Below are positions 53,761 through 64,000 of a DNA stretch of 64,000 nt, one piece after another (position 1 is the stretch's first letter; each line of letters begins with the position of its first letter). Under the pieces are notes generated by a model, which saw only the letters and a list, made by a program, of their open reading frames with translations, had not been told where the DNA came from and did no database searches. The position numbers were made by a program, and so were the translations under genes. The DNA comes from Locusta migratoria (lineage: Eukaryota > Arthropoda > Insecta > Orthoptera > Acrididae): positions 349,393,668-349,457,667 of the forward strand of contig CM048744.1 of assembly GCA_026315105.1 (NCBI GenBank), given 5' to 3'.

Positions 53761-54584
53761 TAATTGAACGCCCTGAAACAGCTGATATGTTTGAAAATTT
53801 TGTAATTCCTACTGCGGAAATTTAGTAACCTGTATTCTGTGAAAGACTGGGAGGCCATCTTGCTGCCATCGCTGCATATATCTCGTAGTGATCAAGAGAA
53901 TTACAATAAAGAAGAGAAGTGAGGCGTCTACAGGGGACACAGTTATTAGTAACATATCATTATAAATGATAAAAGTTTTTGATATGTCTTCTGCTTTATT
54001 AATAAATGGTCCACAGCCTGTGTACAGTGTTGATATACAGCCTAGAAACAGGACAATTAATTATGTCTGATCTCTGGTAACACATGGTGGCAACAGTAAG
54101 TTACACATTTCTCCAACACTCTTCATTTATTCCTAAACATTACGGATCGTGGACATGAGATTTTGCATTATGATTACTTATACTATGACAGTTTATTGTA
54201 GTATGACAGTTGATTAGTATAAAAATGGACAATTTTCGCTGATCTACGATACCTACATAATCCTTGATTCTGCTGTACGAGATACGTAGGAGTTCTGCTT
54301 TCATTTACGTTTTGATTCCAGTTCGCCCTTTAATTTTCTCTTAAATAATTACTGCAGAATTTTTAGCCTCGTTTCGTAATTTCTTTTTGTTTACTATCGG
54401 TAAAAGTAAGTTTAGCCTGGCTCATGTTGAATGTGTCATTCGTCTTGATGTTCCTGACAGCTCGGTGCATGAATTCATATCAGTGCGCTTAGACTCTCCA
54501 GCTATTTAAATATTTACTCTTTCTATTATTATTGTAAGGGCTTTTCTGCGCTTTAAGGGCTATGTCGCATGTCTTGTGTATGGG
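53761..54584. other. No gene seen
   Basis: AT-rich anonymous sequence. Confidence 0.5.
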
Positions 54585-54765
54585 ACATCAGAAAATGATT
54601 AAGCAGGTTCAAATAGTAGATTGCAGTAAACATGCAGAGCTGAAGAGGATAGAGTTGCACAGAATACAGTGACATGGAGAGACGCGTCAAACCAGTCTTC
54701 CGATCGAAGACCGCATCAACAGTAGCAATAGCAACAACAACAACAACAACAACAACAACATAACA
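54585..54765 (+). mobile_element. RTE-like LINE 3' end with (CAA)n
   Basis: CAGAGCTGAAGAGGATAGAG, GAGAGACGCGTCAAACCAGT, CTTCCGATCGAAGACC and a CAA repeat form the 3' terminus of an RTE-type LINE; the same tip occurs inverted at 22064-22125. Confidence 0.75.
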
Positions 54766-55144
54766 TATAAAACATATAAAACATATAAAACGTAAATCAG
54801 GCCAGCTAATCTGTACCGCATACCGTCAGAGTCAGCCGCCTGGTGAAAGCTGACTGGCCTATCAGTTTTGGCGCAGGTGCAATACCTGAGGGAAAGGAGA
54901 AAGCCGTCCCATCTCGGCTGCGAGCCGTGTCACTTCCTGCCTTTCCCGCAAAAATTCAAGGAGCGTCTGAATAGTTGAGTGAATGGCCTCAGGAAATTAG
55001 GAAACAAGAGATACAAACAATACAGTCGGACACTAAAGTCTACATACACACCCAAATTTTGTAGCATGGATGCAAAGAGGTAGACGTGCAATTCTGTGCC
55101 TGCGTCCACAATAACATAAACCAACGTCTTCAGGCCGGTATCGT

Positions 55145-55365
55145 TCAGCCGCGCTGGAGTAGCCGAGCGGTCTAAAGCGTCTCGCTGCGGAACGCGCGGT
55201 TGCTCGCCGTGGAGGTTCGAGTCCTCCCTGGGGCATGGGTGTGTGTGTGTGTGTGTGTGTGTGTGTTAGTTTACCTAGGTTTAAGTAGTTTGTAAGCTAC
55301 GGACTGATGACCACGCAGTTTGGTCCGATAGATTTACAAACATTTGAACATTTTTTGAACATTTT
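55145..55365 (+). mobile_element. SINE-1b in the Tc1 5' region
   Basis: CTGGAGTAGCCGAGCGGTCT head, a GT run (about 55238-55264), tail with a duplicated AACATTTT end. TSD GGTATCGT (55137-55144; 55366-55373). Confidence 0.9.
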
Positions 55366-55493
55366 GGTATCGTGCACTGCAAGCATGATGGATGCAGCAG
55401 TGTTTGTTTACTGGGGCACAGAAGTCAACATACTCTTCGGATCTGTCGTTAGTTGCAAGAGAGACGTGCAGCGAACTCAGTCTAGTGGTGTCA

Positions 55494-56386
55494 TCTAATA
55501 TATAAAGCAGAGTGTCCATATGTTTGTACGTGTTGCATACAAATCTACAGTTTTGTTCCAATCTTTATGAAATTTTGTACACGTAAGCTTCAATCCATGA
55601 GGACGGTCGCCGTAAGTGTAAGAATCACATACGATACATAGTTCACGAGATATGACGTCATAAACAATGAGATGCGCAGAAAAACTGCTGCATTTTGCGA
55701 CAATGCTGCTCATTTTATCCTAAACCATTGGACCGATTTCAACCGTATTTGGTACAGAGATTCCTTACCGTGAGGTAACAATTGCTGCATGGTTAAGAAT
55801 TACATACGGCACATGGTTTAAAAGATATTACGTCATAACCAATAGAAATCGCAAAAAAAAACTGCCACATAATGCTGCGAGACTTTATAAATTCGCTATT
55901 TGAGAATGAGAGTACTCAGCGAGTTGCAACAAATTTTAAACATAATTTCACACCTTTATTAAACTTTTTCTTGCTGACAACCATAGCAAAATGATGAAAG
56001 GAAAAAAGTTTACTGCTTACTACTTTTCCGCTGTTTATGGAGTAACATTATGGCATTCGGTACGACGTTACAATTTATATTTTGTACACTGCAAGTTGTA
56101 GCCGCAGTAAATTTTACAGATAGTATACACGCCTATAGTTAACTGCACCTTCTAAATTGTATAACAGTAGGACACGTAGTTCATGAGATATGAGCACATA
56201 AACAGTAACGTTCATGGAAAACCACTCCTTCCCGCACCAAGTTTTAATCTATTACTTCTTTACTACTAACTGTATTCCCAAAAGATTTTACAGACATACA
56301 GCCCTTATACAAACGAATATATACCTGAAAAATGGCAGAAATAAATAAATAAATAAATACCCGGGCAACGCCGGGTTATCAGCTAG
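55494..56386 (+). mobile_element. Helitron-1, complete non-autonomous copy
   Basis: The 5' TCTAATATATAAAGCAGAGT follows an A. The 3' end has the hairpin ACCCGG-gcaacg-CCGGGT (56359-56376), then TATCAGCTAG before a T. That is the textbook TC...hairpin...CTRR structure. About 0.9 kb, non-coding. Confidence 0.93.
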
Positions 56387-57199
56387 TTTGTTTATATAAT
56401 AGACGTGTATTGCATTAACATGTATGCAAAAAGAACCGAAATACCGGTGGAGGTGAGAAAGAATATTATTGATCTCAGTAATAAGGGCTTTTCACTGCGG
56501 AAAATTGGGGAAATTGTTACAAGGAACCATGCAAGTGTCCAAACCGTAATAAGAAATTACAGGGATCGAAGAAATGTCGAAAACAAAACTAGATGTGGAC
56601 GGCCACCAAAATTATCTAACAGGGAGCGCCGACACATCATTAGAAAAGTGAATGCGGATCCCACAATTACAGTTACGGAGTTGGCATTAGATGTCGCAAA
56701 TACTAGTGGAACTAGTGTTCATCCCATAGCAGTACGAAGACTGCTACACAATCATGGATTTGAAAGTAGAACAGTAAGGAAGAAACCGTTCATAAGCAGG
56801 GTAAATGAACAGAAGCGCCTAGATTTTGCAACAATGCACCGAAATAAAGATTCCACATTTTGGAATACAGTACTTTTTACGGATGAGAGTAATTTTAACA
56901 TCTTTCAGTGTGATGGACAGCAAAATCTTGTCCCATCAGTGAAGTATGGTGGAGGGAATATTCTTGTGTGGGGTTGCATGTCTGGAGCTGGAGTTGGGAA
57001 TTTGGTATTTATTAAAGGTATTACGGATAAATGGAAGTATCTCACCATCTTAAAGGAGAATCTGAAGCAATCCGCGGAGAAACTGGAACTAGCAACAGAC
57101 TGGGTGTTTCAGCAAGTCAATGAATCCTAGTATACGGACATTGTCGTAAAGGAATGGCTAATTTACACTGCACCAAAACAGTTGCATTCGCCTCCACAG

Positions 57200-57393
57200 C
57201 CGGCCGCAGTGGCCGAGCGGTCTGCGGCGTGCCAGTCACGGTCTGCACGGCCGCTGCGGTCGGGGTTCGAGTCCCCCCTCGAGCATGGATGTTTGTGCCG
57301 TCTTTAATATAAGCTAGGTCATAAGTAGTTTGTAAGTTTAGGGACTGATGACCCCATAGTTAAGTCCCATAAGCTCTACAAACATTTGAACAT
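57200..57393 (+). mobile_element. SINE-1 in the transposase gene
   Basis: Head CCGGCCGCAGTGGCCGAGCG to tail. Perfect 13-bp TSD TTCGCCTCCACAG (57187-57199; 57394-57406). Confidence 0.95.
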
Positions 57394-57511
57394 TTCGCCT
57401 CCACAGTCACCAGCCATTAACCGAATTGAACAACTTTGGGGAGAACTAAAGCGTAGGATAAAAAACTACAACATCAAAAGCAAAGATTATTTAAAATCAG
57501 CTTTAGTGAAA

Positions 57512-57719
57512 AAATGTTCAAATGTTTGTAAATCTATCGGACCAAACTACGTGGTCATCAGTCCGTAGCTTACAAATTACTTAAACTAAGTTAAACTAAA
57601 CTAAGGGCAAACACACACACATACCTGCCCCAGGGAGGACTCGAACCTCCGACGGAGAGCAACCGCGCGCTCCGCAGCGAGGCGCCTTAGACCGCTCGAC
57701 TACTCCACCGCGGCCTGCC
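57512..57719 (-). mobile_element. SINE-1b in the transposase gene
   Basis: A complete minus-strand copy. TSD TTAGTGAAA (57503-57511; 57720-57728). Confidence 0.93.
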
Positions 57720-58105
57720 TTAGTGAAAGAGTGGAGTAACGTTACACCTGCGTACACACATACAAAAATAAATAAAATAAAATAAAAAAAATTGGTGGAA
57801 TCCATTTCCTCGACGTTTGGAAGCTGTGACGAAGCAGAAGACGGCTATACAAAATATGAAATAGGACCTGAAAGTGAAGAACATCACAGTGTATGTTTAC
57901 TTTTGTACCTGATCGCTGTTCCATTTGTATGCTCAAGATCTCAGTATATGGAATTATTATTAATTATGTAGTGTATATGTTTTTTTTTTAGTTCCTAAAA
58001 CGTCTGTTTATGTCACAGAAAATGAATAAATATTATTTTGTTGATTTATTTTTACTTCAAGTGTTATTTGTAGGGTGATGTAGACTTTAGTGTCCGACTG
58101 TACCT

Positions 58106-58311
58106 TTACTGGCCTTCAACGTAGGCGCCATTGGCTACAATGCACTTCTGACATCGGTTGTACAGCTGTTGGAAACTATCAGCAAACCCTTTTTGTGAAA
58201 TCGCTCGAAGCACTGGGGTCACGCGTTGTTGGATCTCTGCAACCACTGAAACACACACTTTTTAATCACTGTTTCAACGCCATAACTTGATGTTAACGCG
58301 TTGCTCCATGT
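58106..58311 (-). pseudogene. Remnant mariner ORF: first residues fused to the C-terminus
   Basis: ATG at 58311 (MEQRVNIKL) is typical of a mariner start. Shortly after, in another frame, comes AEIQQRVTPVLRAISQKGFA, then FQQLYNRCQKCIVANGAYVE ending at 58106, the C-terminus. The DNA-binding and catalytic domains are deleted. Confidence 0.75.
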
Positions 58312-58511
58312 TGCAGTCACACGAGTTCTCACACTGCCCTGTTATCTGGGTCGCAGCGAGTTACCACCGACTCATTGCACGATAAGGGGCGTTTGTTGCC
58401 ATGTCCCTCAATTTGTATGCGCGGGTACTTCATCCTCGCCAGCGTGGATTGTAAAGTATGGCACCATTCACCGAACTTTTCAGACGCACCGTGTAACACA
58501 CAAATTCGTTG

Positions 58512-58689
58512 CCTCTGGAATCCGCAAATCGAATTTGGCTGGGGACCAGCCTTGATCATACATTGATTTAAAAAAAAAAAAATTGTTACGTCAGTAGTGG
58601 AGCAAAGAAAGCCCGTCACCATCTATAACTTCAAATTTGTATTAAAATTACTGACTTTTAATTAAATTTATCAGCACTGTCCATGAAGA
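58512..58689. other. No gene seen
   Basis: Short anonymous spacer with an A run between two mariner remnants. Confidence 0.5.
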
Positions 58690-59670
58690 GTCTATACGAG
58701 TTGTTCGGCAGTTTTCAAAAAGGCCGGGAAACTGTTTTTCATAATCACCGTAGCAGATGACCGGCGACTGCCGTCAGTGACGAAAACATTAACTGTGCGC
58801 CTGATAGCGGATGAACTGCAGATTAGCCGTGAATCCGTGCGACAAATCCTTACCCAGGAGTTAGGGAAGGGGAAAACCTGATTTCTTGTGACACATCACT
58901 TGACTGACGATCAGAAGCAGGCAGGTTTTAAGGCTGCTCAGGATACTGACGAAACGTCGGGTGCGACACACAAATTCTTGAACCGTATTGTCACTGGGGA
59001 TGAACCTTGGGTCTTTTGTACAACCCTGAAACGAAACGGTGAAGCACGGAATTGCATTCTCCGACATCACCTTGTTGGAAAAAGGTCAGAGCGAAAACTC
59101 ATGTATCAAAACGATGCTCATCACCTTTTTCGATAGTCAGTACATTATCCACAAGGAGTTCCTACCTGAGGGAAAGATGTTGAACGCTGCAAGGTACGTT
59201 GAAATTTTGACCCGTTTCATGCAACGTCTACGCCGGCCGCGGTGGCCGAGAAGACTGAGGCGCCCCAGTCACGGTCTGCACGGCCACTACGGTCGGGGGT
59301 TCGAATCCCCCCTCGGGTATGGATATTTGTGCCGTCCTAGTTCGTAAGTAGTTCATAAGTAGTTTGTAAGTTTAGGGACTGATGACCCCGTAGTTATGTC
59401 CCATAAGCTTAACAAGCATTTGCAACGTCTACGCAGAGTACGACCCTATTATACCCAACAAGGTCCCTGTTTTCTATTTTTTTTTTCTTTGTTCACGACA
59501 ACGCTCGCCCACGCACAGCTAATATCGTCAAACGGTTCCAGGCAAAAAATAAAAAAATACAAAAAAAAGAACATTAACATCTACTATACTCGCCGGATCT
59601 CTAATCTTCAGATTTCTTTTCGCTCCACTCAAGCTCTGTTTGAAAGGGAAGAGATTTAACGATGTTCTTG
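58690..59670 (+). pseudogene. Mariner transposase, broken by a SINE
   Basis: Near 58700 the linker block reads FGSFQKGRETV in one frame. ADELQISRESVRQIL-type and HLTDDQKQAGFKAAQDTDET follow. IVTGDEPWVF has the first Asp, YIIHKEFLPEGKMLNAARYV the next conserved block, and after the SINE ARPRTANIVKRF and SPDL-x-SSDFF give the second and third Asp regions in shifted frames. The N-terminus and terminal repeats are missing, and its 3' end abuts a Helitron fragment. Confidence 0.82.
59233..59420 (+). mobile_element. SINE-1 in the mariner gene
   Basis: Complete copy. Perfect 13-bp TSD TGCAACGTCTACG (59220-59232; 59421-59433). Confidence 0.95.
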
Positions 59671-60034
59671 ACATAGCATTTTTTGCGATTACTATTGGTT
59701 ATAACGTAATATCTTTTGGACCATGTGGCGTATGTGATACTTAACCATGCAGCAATTGTTACCTAAATGTAAGGAATGTGTGTACCAAATTTGGCTGAAA
59801 TCGGTCCAATGGATTAGGAGAAAATGGGCAGCATTGTCGAAAATGCAGTAGTTTTTCGCGCATCTCATTGTTTATGACGTCATATCTCGTGAACTATATA
59901 TCGTATGTGATTCTTACACTTACGGCGACCGTCCTCGTGGATTGAAGTTTACGTGTACAAAATTTCATAAAGATTGGAACAAAACTGTAGATTTGTAGGT
60001 ACAAACATACGGACACTCTGCTTTATATTTTAGA
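59671..60034 (-). mobile_element. Helitron-1 5' fragment
   Basis: On the minus strand it starts TCTAAAATATAAAGCAGAGT at 60034 after an A and follows the 5' 370 bases of the Helitron at 55494 closely. It stops at the mariner junction, with no 3' hairpin. Confidence 0.85.
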
Positions 60035-60044
60035 TTATGTAGTC

Positions 60045-61040
60045 TATTAATATGAAGGGGAGAAAAACAGGAAAGAAACGTTATATACAACTTGTACTAA
60101 GATTAGGCAACGGTTACAAGAGTCGTAAGGTATGAAAAGGACGCAGTGGTTCGGAAGGGAGTAAGACAGGTTTGTAGACTTTCCCCAGTGTTATTTAGTC
60201 TATACAATGAGCAAGCAGTGAAGGAAAGTAAGGAGAAATTTGTGGAATGAATTAATAATGAGGGAGAAGAAATAAAAACTTCGCGGTTTGCCGATGACAT
60301 TGTAATTCTGCCAGAGGTAGCAAACTACCCGAAAGAGCAGTTGAACGAAATGGACAGTGTCTTGAAAGGGAGTTATAAGATGAACATTAACAAGAACAAA
60401 ATAAGTGTAATGGAATGTAGTGTAAGAAAGTCAGGCGATAGTGAAGGAAATAGATTCGTTAGTGGGGCAATAAAAGGAGTAAATGAGTTGTGTTGTATGG
60501 ATAGAACAAAAAACTTTTGATGCCTGACGTAAAGAAGATAGAAAATGCAGAATGGTTACACGGAGAAAAGCATTTCCGAAGAAGCGTTATTTGTTTACAT
60601 CCAATATTAATTTAAATGTTAGCAAATCCTTTCTGAAAGCATTCCTCTGGAGTGTAGTATTCTACGGGAGTGAAACTTGGACGATAAGAAGTTTAGACAG
60701 AAATATGATAGAACCTTTTTAAATATGGTAAAGATTGGCAGGATAGATCACGTAACTAATGAGAAGGTATTGAACAGAATCGGGGAAAATGGAATTTCTG
60801 GCATACTTAGAAAGGATCAATTGGTAGGACACATTCTTATATCTCTAGTTATGGTTAATATAGTGTTTGAGGGAAGTGTGTGGAGTAAAAATCGCAGAGG
60901 GAGATCGAAAGACGAATACATTAAGCAGGTTCAAAGGATTGCAGGTCGCCTTTCTTATTCAGAGATGAAGTGGCTTACACAAGACTGGGGATCATGGAGA
61001 GATGCACACTTTGACTGCAGAGTTTTCTGGAGTGAATAGA
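60045..61040 (+). pseudogene. RTE-like LINE reverse transcriptase, decayed
   Basis: Pieces in order: RKGVRQVCRLSPVLFSLYNE near 60150 (the QGC box is now Q-V-C), TSRFADDIVIL near 60280 (active site with both Asp), MNINKNK near 60383, FLKAFLWSVVFYGSETWT-like sequence near 60640, then an open frame 60677-61039 (DHVTNEKVLNRIGENGISGI). This succession is typical of RT and C-terminus in RTE-clade LINEs. It lacks the 5' half, and frames are broken. Confidence 0.8.
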
Positions 61041-61415
61041 ACCTGCATGTATTGTGGAGAGACAGTGAGTGGATATGAGTTTGATGAAAGTTGACAGTAG
61101 GTGTACCTTTTGGTGACAAGTAATCCCCATTTTTACTATAATAAACGCTACCATAACTTTGGATTTCGCATAGACAGCATTTAGTTAGTGTGTAGCGCAC
61201 AGTAATGTGGCCTAGCAATTTGGACATTGATGCACCATAAGCAGTGTTCTTAAGGTTGATCGAAACTGGTTAAGATTGCTTGGGACTGTTAATTTGTTCC
61301 TGAAGAGACCGTGGCATTGTTACATCAGTACGAAGTGCCACTTGTGGGCCTGTTGTAACTTTGGTGCCTGACTTGTATAGTAATGTATGGCTGCCCACGA
61401 AGAGTGTGTAGTATA
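61041..61415. other. No gene seen; possibly LINE 3' flank
   Basis: No recognised feature, and the RTE 3' tip seen at 54.7 kb is not present here. Confidence 0.45.
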
Positions 61416-62319
61416 CAGGGTGAATCATCTAACAGTTGCACCGCAAATATTGCGGAAAAGGAAAGTGCGATTGATGTGCGGTTTCCACAGAATGAATTAG
61501 TAGTCAAAGACTCGGATTGTTAGCCAACAAACAATAGTTAAACTACCTAAAAAGTGTATTTTTATGCAAACATACAATTTTTCACAGTGAACAATGGTTG
61601 TTTCTATCATGCACTAGAATTTTTGACACCAGCTGTGTACAAAGAATTTTCAATGACATTTTTATCCCGTTTAGTTTAGCAACTACAACCAATCAAAGTT
61701 TTGGCGGCAGAGGCTACCACAGCATAGGTGACTGGCTGGTGGTCATGAGACAATGGGCCGTGCCCCAGGGGCTAGCAACTCGGCCAGTTAGCTACGCTAT
61801 TGCAGCTTCCGCCCCCGAAACTTTGAACGGTTGCAGCTGCCAAACTAAACGTGATAAAAATATCATACAAAATTCTTTGTAAACAAATGATGTCAAAAAT
61901 TCCAGTGCATGATAGAAACAACCATTGTTCCACATGAAAAATTCAAAGTTTAAACAAAAAATACACTTTCTAAGCGCCGCGGTGGAGTAGCCGAGCGGTC
62001 TAAAGCGTCTCGCTGCGGAGCGCGCGGTTGCTCGTCATGGAAGTTCGAGTCCTCGCTGGGGCATGGGTGTACGTGTTTATCCTTAGGTTAGTTTACCTAG
62101 GTTTAAGTAGTTTGTAAGCTACGGACTGATGACCATGCAGTTGGGTCCGATAGATTTACAAACATTTGAACTTTGAACACTTTCTAAGTAATATTACAAT
62201 CTGTTTGTTGGCTAAAAATACGAGCCCCTGACTACCAATCCATTCTGTGAAAACCGCACATCAATCACACTTTCCGTTTCCGCAATATCTGCGGTGCAAG
62301 TGTTAGGTGATTCACCCTG
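61416..62319. mobile_element. TA-flanked foldback element with about 300-bp arms
   Basis: It starts CAGGGTGAATCATCTAAC after TA (61414-61415) and ends with the inverse before TA (62320-62321). The arms match into the centre near 61745 (for example GTTGTTTCTATCATGCACT, TTGATGTGCGGTTT). It has no coding capacity. The CAGGGTG end is shared with the DD41D element at 5275. Confidence 0.9.
61975..62176 (+). mobile_element. SINE-1b in the right arm of the foldback
   Basis: GTGGAGTAGCCGAGCGGTCT through CATTTGAACTTTGA. Perfect 12-bp TSD ACACTTTCTAAG (61963-61974; 62177-62188). Confidence 0.95.
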
Positions 62320-62321
62320 TA

Positions 62322-64000
62322 TATATTTCTGTGGTGAGCAATCATCACGTGCAGACTGTGAAAGACGACCATCTGTCGTCTTCCATGTATTTTTTGTGTC
62401 GTCTGCCATATATTTTTGTATAGTTCTGTAAAGTTATAATTTATTTAATGTCGCTAGATTATCATTTTGTTAAAACTTGAACCCCACTCTTTTCAAGTCT
62501 TGAGGAATAGCATTTTTATTTCATGTGTTAAAATATTAGTTAATATCGCTAGGTTTTTCTTATTTTGTTATGTTAATAATTTATTATTATATTAATTAAT
62601 GTGGCATAAGTACGGTTTCTCCGCTACGCCACTGTCCCTGTGAGAATGTGCAGTTGTTTTACTTTTAAGTGGGTGCGAGAATCTATGGCTGTCTGAATGT
62701 GGGGAGTGATAGCTCGCTTTGCAACGTTCTCTCTGGCTCAGAGTCGTTAGCTGCTGATGCTACCAAAGAGGTTTCTACACCTTTTGGTTACCGTCAGCGA
62801 GCCTTCTCTAGAGCAAGTCTCGCTGTCCGTCCCCACCACGCTGTTTCTTGGATTTTCCGGCTTCCGGTGGCTTCCCGCGACTTGTGGCCGCTCGGTCTGG
62901 TCATTCTGGGCTGGTCGTCTGCATTTCTATGGGTTACATGCTGTACTTAATTTTCTTTATTTTCCGGAAACTGAATTTAATCAATTTTATCTGTTTTCGG
63001 AACCACGCGGGTCCGAGTTCCGACTTCCGGGGTTTGCAGCTAGTCGCCTGAATTCACGCCATTTCTCATATAAAAACAGTATCTAGATCGATTTCTAACA
63101 GACTGCAACTTAAGAATCCACCGTGATTTTGTATAATAAATCCGATTTTCAGCCACTTCACCTTCAGTGAAGTGCGTTCATGTAACGTAGCCGTTTGTCG
63201 CCGTTAGTGTGTTTGCTCGCGGTCCAATTAAGATGTAATTTAACTTGGCTATATACACACGCACCATCTCAAAATTGGCACGACAGACCAGAGCCAGCTT
63301 CAAAGTGTTTTTGTATATTGTTTTTTGTGCTACCTCCGACTTGCGTGTGTGTCAGAGAATGAGTGTTGTTTGTGAATCCTTCCCCCCCCCCCCAGTAGCA
63401 ATTAAATCATGTATAATTTAGGCTTGGCACCGTCCGCATTAATCCATGTAAGAGATGCATTTTTATTGTATTAACAAAACTGGTTCCCCATTTTGATTGT
63501 TTTCTATCTTAATAAACAAGTTTAAGTTCAGCATAATCTGTAAGTTGCCTATAAATTGTATGTTTAGAGCGCCTTCCGTCTTTTATTTAATATTGTTCTT
63601 CACTAGTGCTGAGAATAAGTCCAGATGCAAATTTTCTTATGTCTAAATTCCGTTGCGCCGTAAGCCACCTTCCTAAAATAACTTTAATTGTGGTGTCTTG
63701 CTTATTAATGTCTGTGTGTCTCAACGTGTGAGCTGCTATGTATATTGACCACTGTAGTATTAACTTATTGTTATTGAAGTAATTTGAAACGAGTCAATTC
63801 TCAGTTTGGGCCAGGGAACAAGGTTTTATAGCAGGGAGTAAATAGTAGTTCACACGGACCTCAGTTGCTAATTTTAATGATAAATCAAAGCTCTTGTTTC
63901 GTACAGCGGTCGACTTTTAACTGTAGTTCCTATAGCAGCAGAACTGTTATTTTCTTGCTACGCGATGCGTGCTGTTGACTGTATAGCTGGGCTGTCCGTT
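62322..64000. other. Unassigned; GC-richer block at 62650-63060
   Basis: Frames of 93 and 109 codons overlap in 62669-63086 without recognisable domains. The block could be a first exon, a promoter or an LTR, but no pair was found. A 12-C run lies at 63382-63393. The rest is AT-rich. Confidence 0.4.

Larger units (their letters stand above)
56420..57857 (+). pseudogene. Tc1-like transposase, split by two SINEs
   Basis: ATG at 56420 gives MYAKRTEIPVEVRKNIIDLS and the paired-like DNA-binding region (LRKIGEIVTRNHASVQTVIR; CGRPPKLSNRERRHI). FTDESNFNIFQ holds the first Asp and KYGGGNILVWGCMSGAGVG follows. The second Asp position reads QQVNES and then a stop at 57128, so it is lost. After the first SINE, SPPQSPAINRIEQLWGEL contains the third acidic residue (Glu) but S-P-D has become S-P-A. 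The C-terminus resumes after the second SINE and ends near GYTKY at about 57857. It is inactive. Confidence 0.9.
55023..58100 (+). mobile_element. Tc1-like element carrying a Helitron and three SINEs
   Basis: Both ends read CAGTCGGACACTAAAGTCTA inward (55023 and 58100), with TA flanks at 55021-55022 and 58101-58102. Subtracting the nested Helitron (55494-56386) and SINEs (55145-55365, 57200-57393, 57512-57719) leaves about 1.55 kb, the normal size of a Tc1 element. The terminal repeats are identical over 20 bases. Confidence 0.92.
54957..58495 (-). mobile_element. Mariner deletion derivative, split by a Tc1
   Basis: Left inverted repeat TCAAGGAGCGTCTGAATAGT (54957 on, first base shifted by one) and right inverted repeat, inward from 58495, CACGGTGCGTCTGAAAAGTT; both continue into GTGAATGG. 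Removing the Tc1 (55023-58100) leaves about 0.46 kb. What remains of the gene is at 58106-58311. Confidence 0.75.

Noticed and set aside
62669..63086. Overlapping 93- and 109-codon frames as coding exons
   Set aside because: Three overlapping frames on one strand with no domain; composition of the block explains them.

Overview
The window reads as animal nuclear DNA and most probably comes from a large-genome insect; an orthopteran such as a Schistocerca locust is my best guess. The reasons are the absence of long host reading frames, AT-rich sequence, TA, CA and GT microsatellites, spliceosomal intron boundaries, and about thirty tRNA-headed SINE copies whose tails (GGACTGATGACC, GTTAAGTCCCATAAGC, AAACATTTGAAC) I associate with locust genomes. 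The species is inference. I find no convincing intact host gene; almost everything I can name is a transposable element or a piece of one.

Layout, left to right. 0.4-4.3 kb: a nearly full-length but broken CR1/jockey-type LINE on the minus strand with a perfect 250-bp internal tandem duplication. 5.3-8.5 kb: a DD41D Tc1/mariner element with inverted repeats of about 440 bp, sitting between two (TA)n tracts. 9.5-15.4 kb: SINEs, an old LINE and two Tc1 remnants, one split by a LINE fragment. 15.4-19.5 kb: an RTE endonuclease fragment, then a THAP-coding segment between inverted repeats (possible P-like element) that contains a hairpin MITE. 19.5-27.7 kb: mostly uncharacterised DNA with LINE tails, a mariner and a 590-bp foldback. 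27.8-29.1 kb: a PIF/Harbinger deletion derivative keeping both transposase ends and the first exon of an opposite-strand MADF gene. 29.3-32.2 kb: an L1-like LINE with a 463-codon open frame inserted into a SINE. 32.8-35.1 kb: a GC-rich hairpin and a gutted mariner. 36.2-41.3 kb: a piggyBac-like end, a Penelope-like GIY-YIG fragment and a broken Gypsy element with one LTR. 41.5-50.9 kb: foldbacks, a 5S-rRNA-headed SINE, a 3.2-kb Helitron and a Tc1 element. 51-54.5 kb: essentially anonymous. 54.9-60 kb: a tower in which a Helitron lies in a Tc1 element that lies in a deleted mariner, followed by another mariner and a Helitron fragment. 60-64 kb: RTE reverse transcriptase remains, a 0.9-kb TA-flanked foldback and anonymous DNA.

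These elements do not form a pathway. Their value is the order of insertion: target-site duplications (TSDs) show SINEs entering older DNA transposons, LINEs and other SINEs, so the SINE families are the youngest layer. No single new biological system stands out. The most interesting candidates are the DD41D element with a putative intron, the two-gene PIF/Harbinger derivative, the THAP/P-like interval, the shared LINE 3' extension and the set of long hairpin elements.
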